Assembly (NCBI GenBank): GCA_001770235.1
Contig: MEQN01000147.1
Coordinates: 14,667-26,568, forward strand
Length of the DNA: 11,902 nt
Direction of reading: 5' to 3'
Source of the DNA: Betaproteobacteria bacterium RBG_16_58_11
Lineage (GTDB): Bacteria > Pseudomonadota > Gammaproteobacteria > Burkholderiales > Thiobacteraceae
In this document: positions 6,561 through 11,902 of the stretch, piece after piece
Layout of the letters: every line of letters begins with the position of its first letter
Numbering within the stretch: the stretch's first letter is position 1
Position numbers and translations under genes: made by a program
Notes under the pieces: model-generated
Databases searched by the model: none
Seen by the model: only the letters and a program-made list of their open reading frames with translations
Told to the model about the DNA's origin: nothing

Positions 6561-7055
6561 ATGACTGACACCCCCGTGCATCGCGCCTACATCGCGCTCG
6601 GCAGCAATCTCGCCCAGCCGGAAGCGCAAGTGAATCAGGCCTTCGATGCCTTGGCGCGGCTGCCCGATTCAAATCTCGCCGCGCGTTCCTCGCTCTATCG
6701 CAGCGCACCGGTGGACTATGCCGATCAGCCCGATTTCATCAACGCCGTGGCCCGGATCGAGACGCGGCTTTCGCCGCATGATTTGCTACAATCCTTGCTT
6801 GGCATTGAGCTTGAATTCGGGCGCGTGCGCGAATTCCGCAACGCGCCGCGCACCCTGGACCTCGACTTGCTGCTCTACGATGATATCCACTTTCATGAAC
6901 CCGGCCTGACGCTGCCGCATCCGAGAATGCACGAGCGTGCTTTTGTCCTGCTGCCCCTGGTCGAGATCGATCCGAGCTGCGTGATCCCCGGTCGTGGGCC
7001 GGCGAGCGATTGGCTCGCGCGGTGCGATGATCAATCCATCATCCGTGTGGCATGA
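6561..7055 (+). CDS. folK: 2-amino-4-hydroxy-6-hydroxymethyldihydropteridine pyrophosphokinase
   Basis: The product has 164 residues, normal for HPPK. It transfers pyrophosphate from ATP to 6-hydroxymethyl-7,8-dihydropterin, the step before dihydropteroate synthase in folate synthesis. Signature stretches are YIALGSNL (10-17), YRSAPVDYADQPDFINAV (46-63) and FGRVR...APRTLDLDLLLYD (86-107). R88 and R97 correspond to E. coli R82 and R92, and D100 and D102 to the two Mg-binding aspartates. LPHPRMHERAFVLLPL (118-133) closes the active site. The ATG at 6561 has only a poor RBS (AAGAAAT). The TGA stop overlaps the next gene's ATG in ATGA (7052-7055), implying translational coupling. Its product feeds the folate pool that PanB, two genes on, uses as one-carbon donor. 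Confidence 0.96.
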   Translation: MTDTPVHRAYIALGSNLAQPEAQVNQAFDALARLPDSNLAARSSLYRSAPVDYADQPDFINAVARIETRLSPHDLLQSLLGIELEFGRVREFRNAPRTLDLDLLLYDDIHFHEPGLTLPHPRMHERAFVLLPLVEIDPSCVIPGRGPASDWLARCDDQSIIRVA

Positions 7056-7693
7056 TGCAGCAGCGTTTTCGTTATATTGTGGTGGAAGGCCCGATCGGCG
7101 TCGGCAAGACCAGCTTGACGAAAAAGCTCGCCGATTTTTGGCAGGCCGACACGCTGCTGGAGGGGGCGGAGAACAATCCATTCCTGCCCAAGTTCTACCA
7201 GGACATGGAGCGTTTTGCCCTCGCCACGCAATTATTTTTCTTATTCCAGCGCGTGGAGCAGGTGCGGGGGTTGAAACAAGCCGACTTGTTCGGTCGGCCG
7301 ACGGTGGCGGATTTTATTCTGGATAAAGACCCCTTATTTGCGCGGCTCACGCTGTCTGACCAGGAGTTTCGCTTGTACCAGCAAATCTACGCGCACTTGC
7401 AGCCGCAAACCGCAGCGCCCGATCTGGTAATCTATCTCCAGGCGCCGGTCGAGGTACTGCATGAACGGGTGCGGCGGCGCGGGGTGAGTTATGAGCGGCC
7501 GATCAGCGAGGAGTACCTAGAGAAATTGGCGGAGAGCTACAGCCGTTATTTCTATCAATACGAGGCCTCGCCCTTACTGATCGTGAACAGCGAGAACTTG
7601 AATTTCGTGGACGATCCAAAAGATTTCGAGTTATTGATTTCCCGCATCGATAAAATGCGCGGCGGGCGCGAGTTCTTCAACCGGGGCGAGTGA
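7052..7693 (+). CDS. Deoxynucleoside kinase (deoxyadenosine/deoxyguanosine kinase family)
   Basis: The product has 213 residues. The P-loop is GPIGVGKTS (13-21). The substrate-site stretch [12 protein letters not shown] (40-51) and the [11 protein letters not shown] segment (91-101) are characteristic of the dNK/dGK family. An arginine-rich lid, [12 protein letters not shown] (139-150), closes over ATP. The enzyme phosphorylates deoxynucleosides for dNTP salvage in the cytoplasm; which base it prefers cannot be settled here. Translation is coupled on both sides: its ATG overlaps folK's stop (ATGA), and its TGA shares a base with panB's ATG (TGATG). A second ATG at 7055 is a possible alternative start. 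A dNK gene between folK and panB is absent from the E. coli cluster and, as I recall, common in Betaproteobacteria. Confidence 0.93.
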   Translation: MMQQRFRYIVVEGPIGVGKTSLTKKLADFWQADTLLEGAENNPFLPKFYQDMERFALATQLFFLFQRVEQVRGLKQADLFGRPTVADFILDKDPLFARLTLSDQEFRLYQQIYAHLQPQTAAPDLVIYLQAPVEVLHERVRRRGVSYERPISEEYLEKLAESYSRYFYQYEASPLLIVNSENLNFVDDPKDFELLISRIDKMRGGREFFNRGE

Positions 7694-8484
7694 TGCGAAG
7701 CACGCTGACAACACTACAGAAAATGGCGCAGGCAGGCGAGAAAATCGCCGCGCTGACCTGTTACGACGCCAGCTTTGCCAAGCTGCTGGAAGCGGCCGGC
7801 GTGGATATCTTGCTCGTCGGTGATTCGCTCGGCATGGTGCTGCAAGGGCGCGAATCCACGCTACCAGTCACGCTCGCCGACATGATCTATCACACCGAAT
7901 GCGTGGCGCGCGGCTCCAGCCAAGCCTTTATCGTGGCCGACATGCCCTTCGGCAGCTACCAAAACAATCCGCAAGACGCCTTCCGCCATGCCAGCCAATT
8001 GATGCGCGCCGGTGCGCACATGGTCAAGCTGGAAGGTGGCCGCGCCATGGCGGAAACCGTGCGGTTTTTGGTCGAGCGTGGGGTGCCTGTCTTTGGCCAC
8101 TTAGGGCTGACGCCGCAATCCGTGCATCAATTGGGCGGCTATCGCGTGCAAGGCAAAACTGAGCAGGGTGCTGCGCAACTGAAAGCCGATGCCGCCGCCC
8201 TGGTGGAAGCCGGAATCAGCATGCTGCTGCTCGAATGCATTCCCGCTGAATTAGCGCGTGAAGTCACCGCCGCCATAGCCATTCCCACCATCGGCATCGG
8301 CGCCGGTGTCGATTGCTCCGGCCAAGTGCTGGTGCTGCACGACATGCTCGGCATCTACGGCAAGCCACCCAAATTCGCCAAGAATTTCATGGACGGTGCA
8401 GCGAGCATTCAACAAGCCGTGGAGCGCTATGCCGCCGAAGTGAAGGCCAAGCAGTTTCCCGCACCCGAACATTGTTTTAGCTAA
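7693..8484 (+). CDS. panB: 3-methyl-2-oxobutanoate hydroxymethyltransferase
   Basis: The product has 263 residues, normal for PanB. It adds a hydroxymethyl group from 5,10-methylene-tetrahydrofolate to alpha-ketoisovalerate to give ketopantoate, the first committed step of pantothenate synthesis. Seen in the sequence are [14 protein letters not shown] (20-33), [13 protein letters not shown] (40-52) with metal ligand D44, [10 protein letters not shown] (81-90) with D83, VKLEGG (111-116) with K112 and E114, [20 protein letters not shown] (135-154), and E181 (the likely base) before GIGAG (201-205). The ATG at 7693 is preferred, with GGGGCGAG just upstream as RBS. A GTG one codon earlier is the only alternative. 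The start shares one base with the dNK stop and the stop shares one base with panC's start. Confidence 0.97.
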   Translation: MRSTLTTLQKMAQAGEKIAALTCYDASFAKLLEAAGVDILLVGDSLGMVLQGRESTLPVTLADMIYHTECVARGSSQAFIVADMPFGSYQNNPQDAFRHASQLMRAGAHMVKLEGGRAMAETVRFLVERGVPVFGHLGLTPQSVHQLGGYRVQGKTEQGAAQLKADAAALVEAGISMLLLECIPAELAREVTAAIAIPTIGIGAGVDCSGQVLVLHDMLGIYGKPPKFAKNFMDGAASIQQAVERYAAEVKAKQFPAPEHCFS

Positions 8485-9326
8485 TGGATGTGATTCATAC
8501 CATCGAGGCGCTGCAAGCGCGCCTTCGCACAGCCGGCCCGGTGGCTTTCGTGCCCACCATGGGCAATCTGCACGCGGGCCATTTGGCCTTAGTACGCAGC
8601 GCGCACGAACACGGCGATTGCGTGGTGGCGAGTATTTTCGTCAATCCCCTGCAATTCGGCCCGACGGAAGATTTTCAAACCTATCCGCGCACCCTGGATG
8701 CGGATTGCGCGCAGTTGAATGAAGCGGGTGCGGATGTGGTGTTCGCACCCAGCGTGGCGGAGATGTATCCCACTCCGCAGCAAGTCGAGATTGTTCCGCC
8801 GCCGATCGCCAGCGAACTTTGCGGCGCGTTCCGTCCGGGGCATTTTCAAGGCGTGACGACGGTGGTGGCGAAGCTGTTCAACATCGTGCAGCCGGCGGTG
8901 GCGGTGTTCGGCAAGAAAGATTTCCAGCAATTGTTCGTGATCCGCGCCATGGTGCGCGAACTGAATTTCCCGGTGCGTGTTATAGGCGCGGAAACCTTAC
9001 GCGCCGAGGATGGCTTGGCGCTCTCTTCGCGTAACGGATATTTATCTGCGCAGGATCGCCAGGAAGCGCCGCGCTTGTATCGCGCCTTGTGCAACATCGC
9101 CGACCAACTGAAGGCAGGGGCACGCGATTTTGCCGCACTGGAGGGAACCGCGCGCCAGGCGCTCGAATCCAATGGTTGGCGCGTGGATTATGTTTCGGTG
9201 CGTGATGCGAGCACCTTGCTGCCCCCAGTGGGCGAGTTAAATCAGTGCGTGATCCTCGGCGCAGCCTGGCTCGGCACGACGCGACTGATTGATAATATTG
9301 AAGTTTCCATAGCAGCGTTAATATGA
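8484..9326 (+). CDS. panC: Pantothenate synthetase (pantoate--beta-alanine ligase)
   Basis: The product has 280 residues, standard for PanC. It activates pantoate with ATP to pantoyl-adenylate and joins it to beta-alanine, which panD supplies. The family's nucleotidyl-transferase signatures are clear: FVPTMGNLHAGH (22-33) holds the HxGH motif (H30, H33), IFVNPLQFGPTEDFQTYPRT (51-70) contributes to the pantoate site, VFGKKDFQQ (141-149) follows, and LALSSRN (178-184) is the KMSKS-like loop. The ATG is in TAATG overlap with panB, so ribosomes probably re-initiate; no separate Shine-Dalgarno is evident. It is the last gene of the overlapping folK-dNK-panB-panC run. Repeats and a new promoter follow before panD. 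Confidence 0.97.
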   Translation: MDVIHTIEALQARLRTAGPVAFVPTMGNLHAGHLALVRSAHEHGDCVVASIFVNPLQFGPTEDFQTYPRTLDADCAQLNEAGADVVFAPSVAEMYPTPQQVEIVPPPIASELCGAFRPGHFQGVTTVVAKLFNIVQPAVAVFGKKDFQQLFVIRAMVRELNFPVRVIGAETLRAEDGLALSSRNGYLSAQDRQEAPRLYRALCNIADQLKAGARDFAALEGTARQALESNGWRVDYVSVRDASTLLPPVGELNQCVILGAAWLGTTRLIDNIEVSIAALI

Positions 9327-9347
9327 AACTCGCGCAGCGAGCCTGCG

Positions 9348-9388
9348 TCCCTCTCTCCCGCTTGCGGGAGAGAGCTAGGAGAGAGGGA
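9348..9388. repeat. CTCTCCC/GGGAGAG palindromic repeat after panC
   Basis: CTCTCTCCCGC (9351-9361) pairs perfectly with GCGGGAGAGAG (9364-9374). Alternatively TCCCTCTCTCC (9348-9358) pairs with GGAGAGAGGGA (9378-9388), so one left arm has two possible right arms. A small CTCGC-GCA-GCGAG hairpin (9329-9341) sits just before it. It begins about 20 bases after the panC stop and may serve as the operon's transcript end. It resembles a CCCTCTCCC...GGGAGAGGG intergenic repeat that I recall as common in proteobacteria. Confidence 0.8.
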
Positions 9389-9442
9389 AACGGTCATGGC
9401 GAATATCGTTTTTCGATGCAGCCAGCCTTTGCCATGACCGTT
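9389..9442. repeat. 12-bp inverted repeat overlapping the panD promoter
   Basis: AACGGTCATGGC (9389-9400) and GCCATGACCGTT (9431-9442) are perfect reverse complements 42 bases apart, start to start, close to four helical turns. The right arm covers the end of the panD -35 box and part of the spacer. It could be a cruciform/REP-like remnant or a pair of operator sites. The arms are not internally palindromic, so each would bind one protomer. Confidence 0.6.
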
Positions 9443-9456
9443 GGGGCCGGTATAAT
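9429..9456 (+). promoter_or_regulatory. Strong sigma-70 promoter of panD
   Basis: TTGCCA (9429-9434) matches the -35 consensus at 5 of 6 positions. TATAAT (9451-9456) is a perfect -10. The spacer is 16 bases, and transcription should start near 9463, about 24 bases before the panD ATG. panD therefore has its own promoter despite following panC. Confidence 0.75.
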
Positions 9457-9486
9457 GAGCGCCTTTTTCGCACGAGGATAAAACTC

Positions 9487-9867
9487 ATGCAAAGAACCAT
9501 GCTCAAATCCAAGTTGCACCGGGTGCATGTCACGCACTCGGAGTTGCACTATGAGGGTTCTTGCGCCATCGATGAGACCCTGCTGGACGCCGCCGACATC
9601 CGCGAGTACCAGCAAATCGAAATTTACAACGTCACCAACGGCGAGCGTTTCACGACCTATGCGATTCGTGCCGAGCGCGATTCGGGCATCATCTCGGTCA
9701 ATGGCGCCGCCGCGCATAAAGCCAATCCGGGCGATATCGTGATCATCGCCACCTATGCGGTGTACAACGAGATCGAGCTGCAAAAATATGCGCCGGTGCT
9801 GGTTTATGTGGACGAGGCGAATCGGATTATTGGCCAGCGCGACAAGATTCCGGTGCAGATGGCATAA
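9487..9867 (+). CDS. panD: Aspartate 1-decarboxylase proenzyme
   Basis: The product has 126 residues, the length of the E. coli enzyme. It decarboxylates aspartate to beta-alanine, the second substrate of PanC. The self-cleavage site G24-S25 in YEGSCAID is intact. Cleavage there turns S25 into the catalytic pyruvoyl group. Other family stretches are [17 protein letters not shown] (9-25), [14 protein letters not shown] (47-60, with the substrate-binding region around R54-Y58), [12 protein letters not shown] (69-80) and [11 protein letters not shown] (81-91). A clear Shine-Dalgarno, GAGGA (9474-9478), lies 8 bases before the ATG. The gene is separated from panC by 160 bases with repeats and its own promoter, and is followed by a strong terminator, so it is probably a single-gene transcript. 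Confidence 0.97.
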   Translation: MQRTMLKSKLHRVHVTHSELHYEGSCAIDETLLDAADIREYQQIEIYNVTNGERFTTYAIRAERDSGIISVNGAAAHKANPGDIVIIATYAVYNEIELQKYAPVLVYVDEANRIIGQRDKIPVQMA

Positions 9868-9887
9868 GTAAGAAAAGGTGGATATCC

Positions 9888-9920
9888 AACAAAGCCCCGG
9901 CATGCCGGGGCTTTGTTTTT
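9888..9920 (+). terminator. Rho-independent terminator of panD
   Basis: AACAAAGCCCCGGCA (9888-9902) pairs perfectly with 9903-9917, and TTTTT (9916-9920) follows. The GC-rich core GCCCCGGC with flanking A and T tracts is a textbook intrinsic terminator. It lies 20 bases after the panD stop. The mirrored AACAAA side gives a weaker U-tract for the convergent hsdR transcript, so it may act in both directions. Confidence 0.93.
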
Positions 9921-9974
9921 GGGGATGCCGGCAGCCAGGTCTTGGAAATGCAGCACGACCTTGGCCGCATGCGC

Positions 9975-11902
9975 TCAAGCCGTCGCCTGATATAAGTACT
10001 TCTGGAAGCCGGAAAATACCCTGCCAATCTCCTCCGGCTTGCCAAGATCGGCCACCGCATCGGCGATGGAATCGTGATACTTCAAGCGCAGCAGCGGCGT
10101 CAGCTTTGCCTGGTCGAGTTCTTCCACGCCAACGCTGACGTAGTGCGACAACACGAAATCAAGAAAGGTCTGTTGCTTGCTGTTGAAATGGGTATTGATG
10201 CGTGTCATTGCTTGGGTAGCGCGCGCTTCGCGCGTGAGCGGGGCCAGGGCATAAGCCACATTGGCCAGCACGTCGAACAGGTCGCTTTTCTCCGCGTCGA
10301 TGATCTTCTGCATTTCATGAAGTTGATCCTTGCCGAAGCCTTTTTCAGCGAGTCCATCCAATAGCTTCCTGCGCGTATCCGGCGCGCTCCACAAGGCGCG
10401 TAGCTCTTCCTCATCCTGGAAGAATTCTGGCAGTTTGCCGAACAGCGCTTCCATGAACTGCTGCGCCGACATGGGCGTGCCGTCCGGGTGCCAGAAGCTG
10501 GTCACCATCATGTGCTGAATGGTGCGCGCCTTGCCGTCGGCGAGTTTGACTTTGATTTTCTGCCGCTTTTGATATTCCGCCGTGGGTTCTTGTACCTCGG
10601 CGGGCGCACGTGGATCGGGAGTTGGCCAAGTTTCCTTTGGCTCCGGCTCCATCGGCTCGCCATCCCACTCCGGGTCGCTGAAATGATGGTGCGCCTTCAC
10701 GAAATCGTAAATCGTGAAGTAATCCTTGCCATCATAGAGCCGCGTGCCACGTCCGATGATCTGCTTGAACTCGATCATCGAATTGATCGGCCGCAGCAAA
10801 ACGATGTTGCGCACGTTGCGGGCATCCACGCCGGTCGAGAGTTTCTGCGAGGTGGTCAGGATGGTCGGGATGGACTTCTCGTTGTCCTGAAAATCGCGCA
10901 GGTATTGCTCGCCCAAAGCGCCATCATCGGCGGTGACCCGCTGGCAGTAATTAGGATCGGTGCTGCTCTTCATCTGGTTGATCAGATCGCGGATCACCAG
11001 CGCGTGCGCTTGGTTCGCACAGAACACCAGCGTCTTCTCTCGTTGGTCGATCTGCGACATTAAAATTTCGCCCCGTTTCTTCTCGCGCGCCTTGATCTCG
11101 ATGATCCTGTTGAAGTCAGCTTCTTCGTAGCGCTTGCCCGCCTCGATCTCGCCCTCGACCAGCGTGTCGTCGGGCGTATAGACATACTCGTCCAGCGTCG
11201 TGGCAATCTGCTTCACCCGGAACGGCGTCAGGAAGCCATCGTTGATGCCATCCTTGAGCGAATAGATAAACACCGGCTCGCCGAAATAAGCGTAGGTATC
11301 CACGTTGTCGCGGCGCTTGGGCGTAGCGGTCAGGCCAAGCTGCACGGCGGGGGCAAAGTAATCGAGAATGTCGCGCCAGTTGCTCTCGTCGTTGGCGCCG
11401 CCGCGATGGCACTCGTCGATAACGATGAAGTCGAAGAAGTCCGGTGGATACTCGCCGAAATACCCTTCGACAGGCTCAGGGGCCGATGTGCTTTTGGACA
11501 ATGACCTAAGCAAATCAGTATTGCCGGTAATCAATGCAACTTTCTTTGCTCTGCTCCATCCCTGAATCTGTTTTTCTCTCGCAAAAGCAACATCTATCCG
11601 ATCATGCGATTCGCAATAAACCAGCTTTACTGGCGCATGAATTTTCGTGTGCTTTGCACCTTCCCCATTTCGATGTTGGTCAAGACGCAGTTTTAGATCA
11701 ACTGTGCTTCCAGTATAAAAGCTGCCATCTGCACATTCCAAAATATACGTGTAGGCATGGCCATCCTTTATCTCACCGATCTCTTTAAGGCTGGTCTTGA
11801 TCGAATTATCTGCATCGGTGGCTGAGCCTGCCGAAGCATCGGTGGCTGAGCCTGCCGAAGCATCGGTGGCTGAGCCTGCCGAAGCATCGGTGGCTGAGCC
11901 TG
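9975..11902 (-). CDS. hsdR: Type I restriction subunit R (EcoEI type) with in-frame GIY-YIG insertion; 5' end outside window
   Basis: An open frame runs 641 codons from the window edge to TGA at 9975-9977. Residues here count from the edge. Residues 1-46 are 8-residue repeats and linker, 49-136 a GIY-YIG nuclease domain, 137-146 a linker ending APEPVEG, and 147-641 an HsdR helicase and C-terminal region. The HsdR part starts YFGEYPPDFFDF and carries Walker B D162-E-C-H165, T191-A-T (motif III), TLVFC (290-294), STGVDA (355-360) and QIIGRGTRL (380-388), then an EcoEI_R_C-like tail. HsdR is the ATP-driven translocase and nuclease of type I restriction complexes. The N-terminal nuclease and Walker A must lie beyond the window. 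Related HsdR proteins, as I recall them, run directly into PYFGEYPPDFFDF with no GIY-YIG domain. Whether the composite works is unknown; no stop or frameshift is seen. Confidence 0.9.
   Translation of the reverse strand, partial: GSATDASAGSATDASAGSATDASAGSATDADNSIKTSLKEIGEIKDGHAYTYILECADGSFYTGSTVDLKLRLDQHRNGEGAKHTKIHAPVKLVYCESHDRIDVAFAREKQIQGWSRAKKVALITGNTDLLRSLSKSTSAPEPVEGYFGEYPPDFFDFIVIDECHRGGANDESNWRDILDYFAPAVQLGLTATPKRRDNVDTYAYFGEPVFIYSLKDGINDGFLTPFRVKQIATTLDEYVYTPDDTLVEGEIEAGKRYEEADFNRIIEIKAREKKRGEILMSQIDQREKTLVFCANQAHALVIRDLINQMKSSTDPNYCQRVTADDGALGEQYLRDFQDNEKSIPTILTTSQKLSTGVDARNVRNIVLLRPINSMIEFKQIIGRGTRLYDGKDYFTIYDFVKAHHHFSDPEWDGEPMEPEPKETWPTPDPRAPAEVQEPTAEYQKRQKIKVKLADGKARTIQHMMVTSFWHPDGTPMSAQQFMEALFGKLPEFFQDEEELRALWSAPDTRRKLLDGLAEKGFGKDQLHEMQKIIDAEKSDLFDVLANVAYALAPLTREARATQAMTRINTHFNSKQQTFLDFVLSHYVSVGVEELDQAKLTPLLRLKYHDSIADAVADLGKPEEIGRVFSGFQKYLYQATA
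11465..11479 (+). repeat. CTTCGACAGGCTCAG element at the HsdR-side boundary
   Basis: CTTCGACAGGCTCAG, set in a CCCTTCGACAGGCTCAGGGG context, lies exactly between the GIY-YIG domain and the first HsdR residues, and encodes the PEPVEG end of the linker on the minus strand. I recognise it as a very common short proteobacterial repeat. It matches 14 of 15 positions of the inverted copies at 11822-11836, 11846-11860 and 11870-11884. Confidence 0.8.
11812..11902. repeat. 24-nt identical tandem array encoding an 8-residue repeat (runs off the window)
   Basis: Three identical 24-nt units (11812-11835, 11836-11859, 11860-11883) and 19 bases of a fourth (11884-11902) are present with no mismatch. Each contains CTGAGCCTGCCGAAG. 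On the minus strand the array reads GSATDASA per unit, in frame with the nuclease and HsdR, so copy-number change leaves the frame intact. Perfect identity suggests recent or ongoing expansion. The window ends inside the array. Confidence 0.95.

Larger units (their letters stand above)
11463..11902 (-). mobile_element. GIY-YIG nuclease insertion within hsdR, bracketed by inverted 15-nt elements
   Basis: The domain encoded at about 11493-11758 matches the URI/UPF0213 (COG2827, YhbQ-like) GIY-YIG family: AYTYILECADGSFYTGS with Tyr in the TYI and YTG strands, R72 in DLKLRLDQHR, metal-binding E109 in FAREKQIQGW, and N127 in ITGNTDLL. All expected catalytic residues are present. GC is 132 of 300 bases (44 %) across 11521-11820 against about 58 % in the neighbouring hsdR. 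No ATG or GTG start in this frame lies close enough to give a complete domain: the ATGs near 11757 and 11763 are out of frame, and the TTG at 11741 cuts into the first strand. It is therefore translated from upstream. Its HsdR-side end carries one copy of the 15-nt element and its other side carries inverted copies in tandem. The outer boundary is not visible. Confidence 0.75.

Noticed and set aside
7690..7692. GTG start for panB, one codon before the ATG
   Set aside because: The adjacent ATG at 7693 fits the TGATG coupling with the previous gene and the GGGGCGAG site. Only one residue differs, so GTG remains possible but is less likely.
10488..11063. 191-codon plus-strand open frame opposite hsdR
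   Set aside because: It overlaps HsdR helicase motifs read on the minus strand; the composition is that of a complement of a real gene.
9975..11462. hsdR as a decayed pseudogene truncated by the insertion
   Set aside because: No stop or frameshift is seen from the window edge to the natural C-terminus, and the helicase motifs are intact. A defect beyond 11902 cannot be excluded.
11812..11902. CRISPR array
   Set aside because: The 24-nt units are contiguous and identical with no variable spacers, and they are part of an open coding frame.

Overview
The window reads as about 11.9 kb of chromosome from a proteobacterium with roughly 58-60 % GC. The order HAD phosphatase / pcnB / folK / deoxynucleoside kinase / panB / panC / panD, with gluQ, hslO and a PilZ gene upstream, fits Betaproteobacteria best (Nitrosomonadales-like) from what I recall of gene order. 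A related gammaproteobacterium cannot be excluded. No rRNA, tRNA or CRISPR array was seen.

Layout: 1-276 is the 3' end of gluQ (+). 277-481 is a spacer holding a possible 20-residue hydrophobic small protein. hslO (Hsp33, +) ends 2 bases from the convergent end of a PilZ-domain gene (-). A HAD-IB phosphatase with a TTG start (+) is followed by a two-TM HAMP-PAS-GGDEF-EAL protein (+). After a strong inverted repeat come pcnB, then a second large inverted repeat, then folK-dNK-panB-panC, a tightly overlapping run (ATGA, TGATG and TAATG junctions). panD follows with its own consensus-like sigma-70 promoter, preceded by two more inverted-repeat structures and followed by a perfect-stem terminator.

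Themes: RNA polyadenylation (pcnB), folate (folK: 7,8-dihydro-6-hydroxymethylpterin pyrophosphorylation), dNTP salvage (dNK) and pantothenate/CoA synthesis (panB, panC, panD). panB uses a folate one-carbon donor, which links it to folK. The PilZ gene and the GGDEF-EAL gene form a local cyclic-di-GMP neighbourhood.

The most unusual region is the right end, on the minus strand. The C-terminal two thirds of an EcoEI-type HsdR (type I restriction subunit R) is read in one uninterrupted frame with a complete GIY-YIG (URI/COG2827-type) nuclease domain. That domain lies directly upstream of the HsdR Walker-B (DECH) region. The segment is about 44 % GC against about 58 % in flanking hsdR. It has no start codon of its own that would keep the domain whole. 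It is bracketed by inverted copies of a 15-nt element, CTTCG(A/G)CAGGCTCAG. On the far side the element belongs to a 24-nt (8-codon) identical tandem array that runs off the window. I read this as an endonuclease-bearing mobile insertion lodged in frame in a restriction motor gene. The N-terminal half of HsdR (nuclease, Walker A) lies outside the window, so continuity on that side is not shown.
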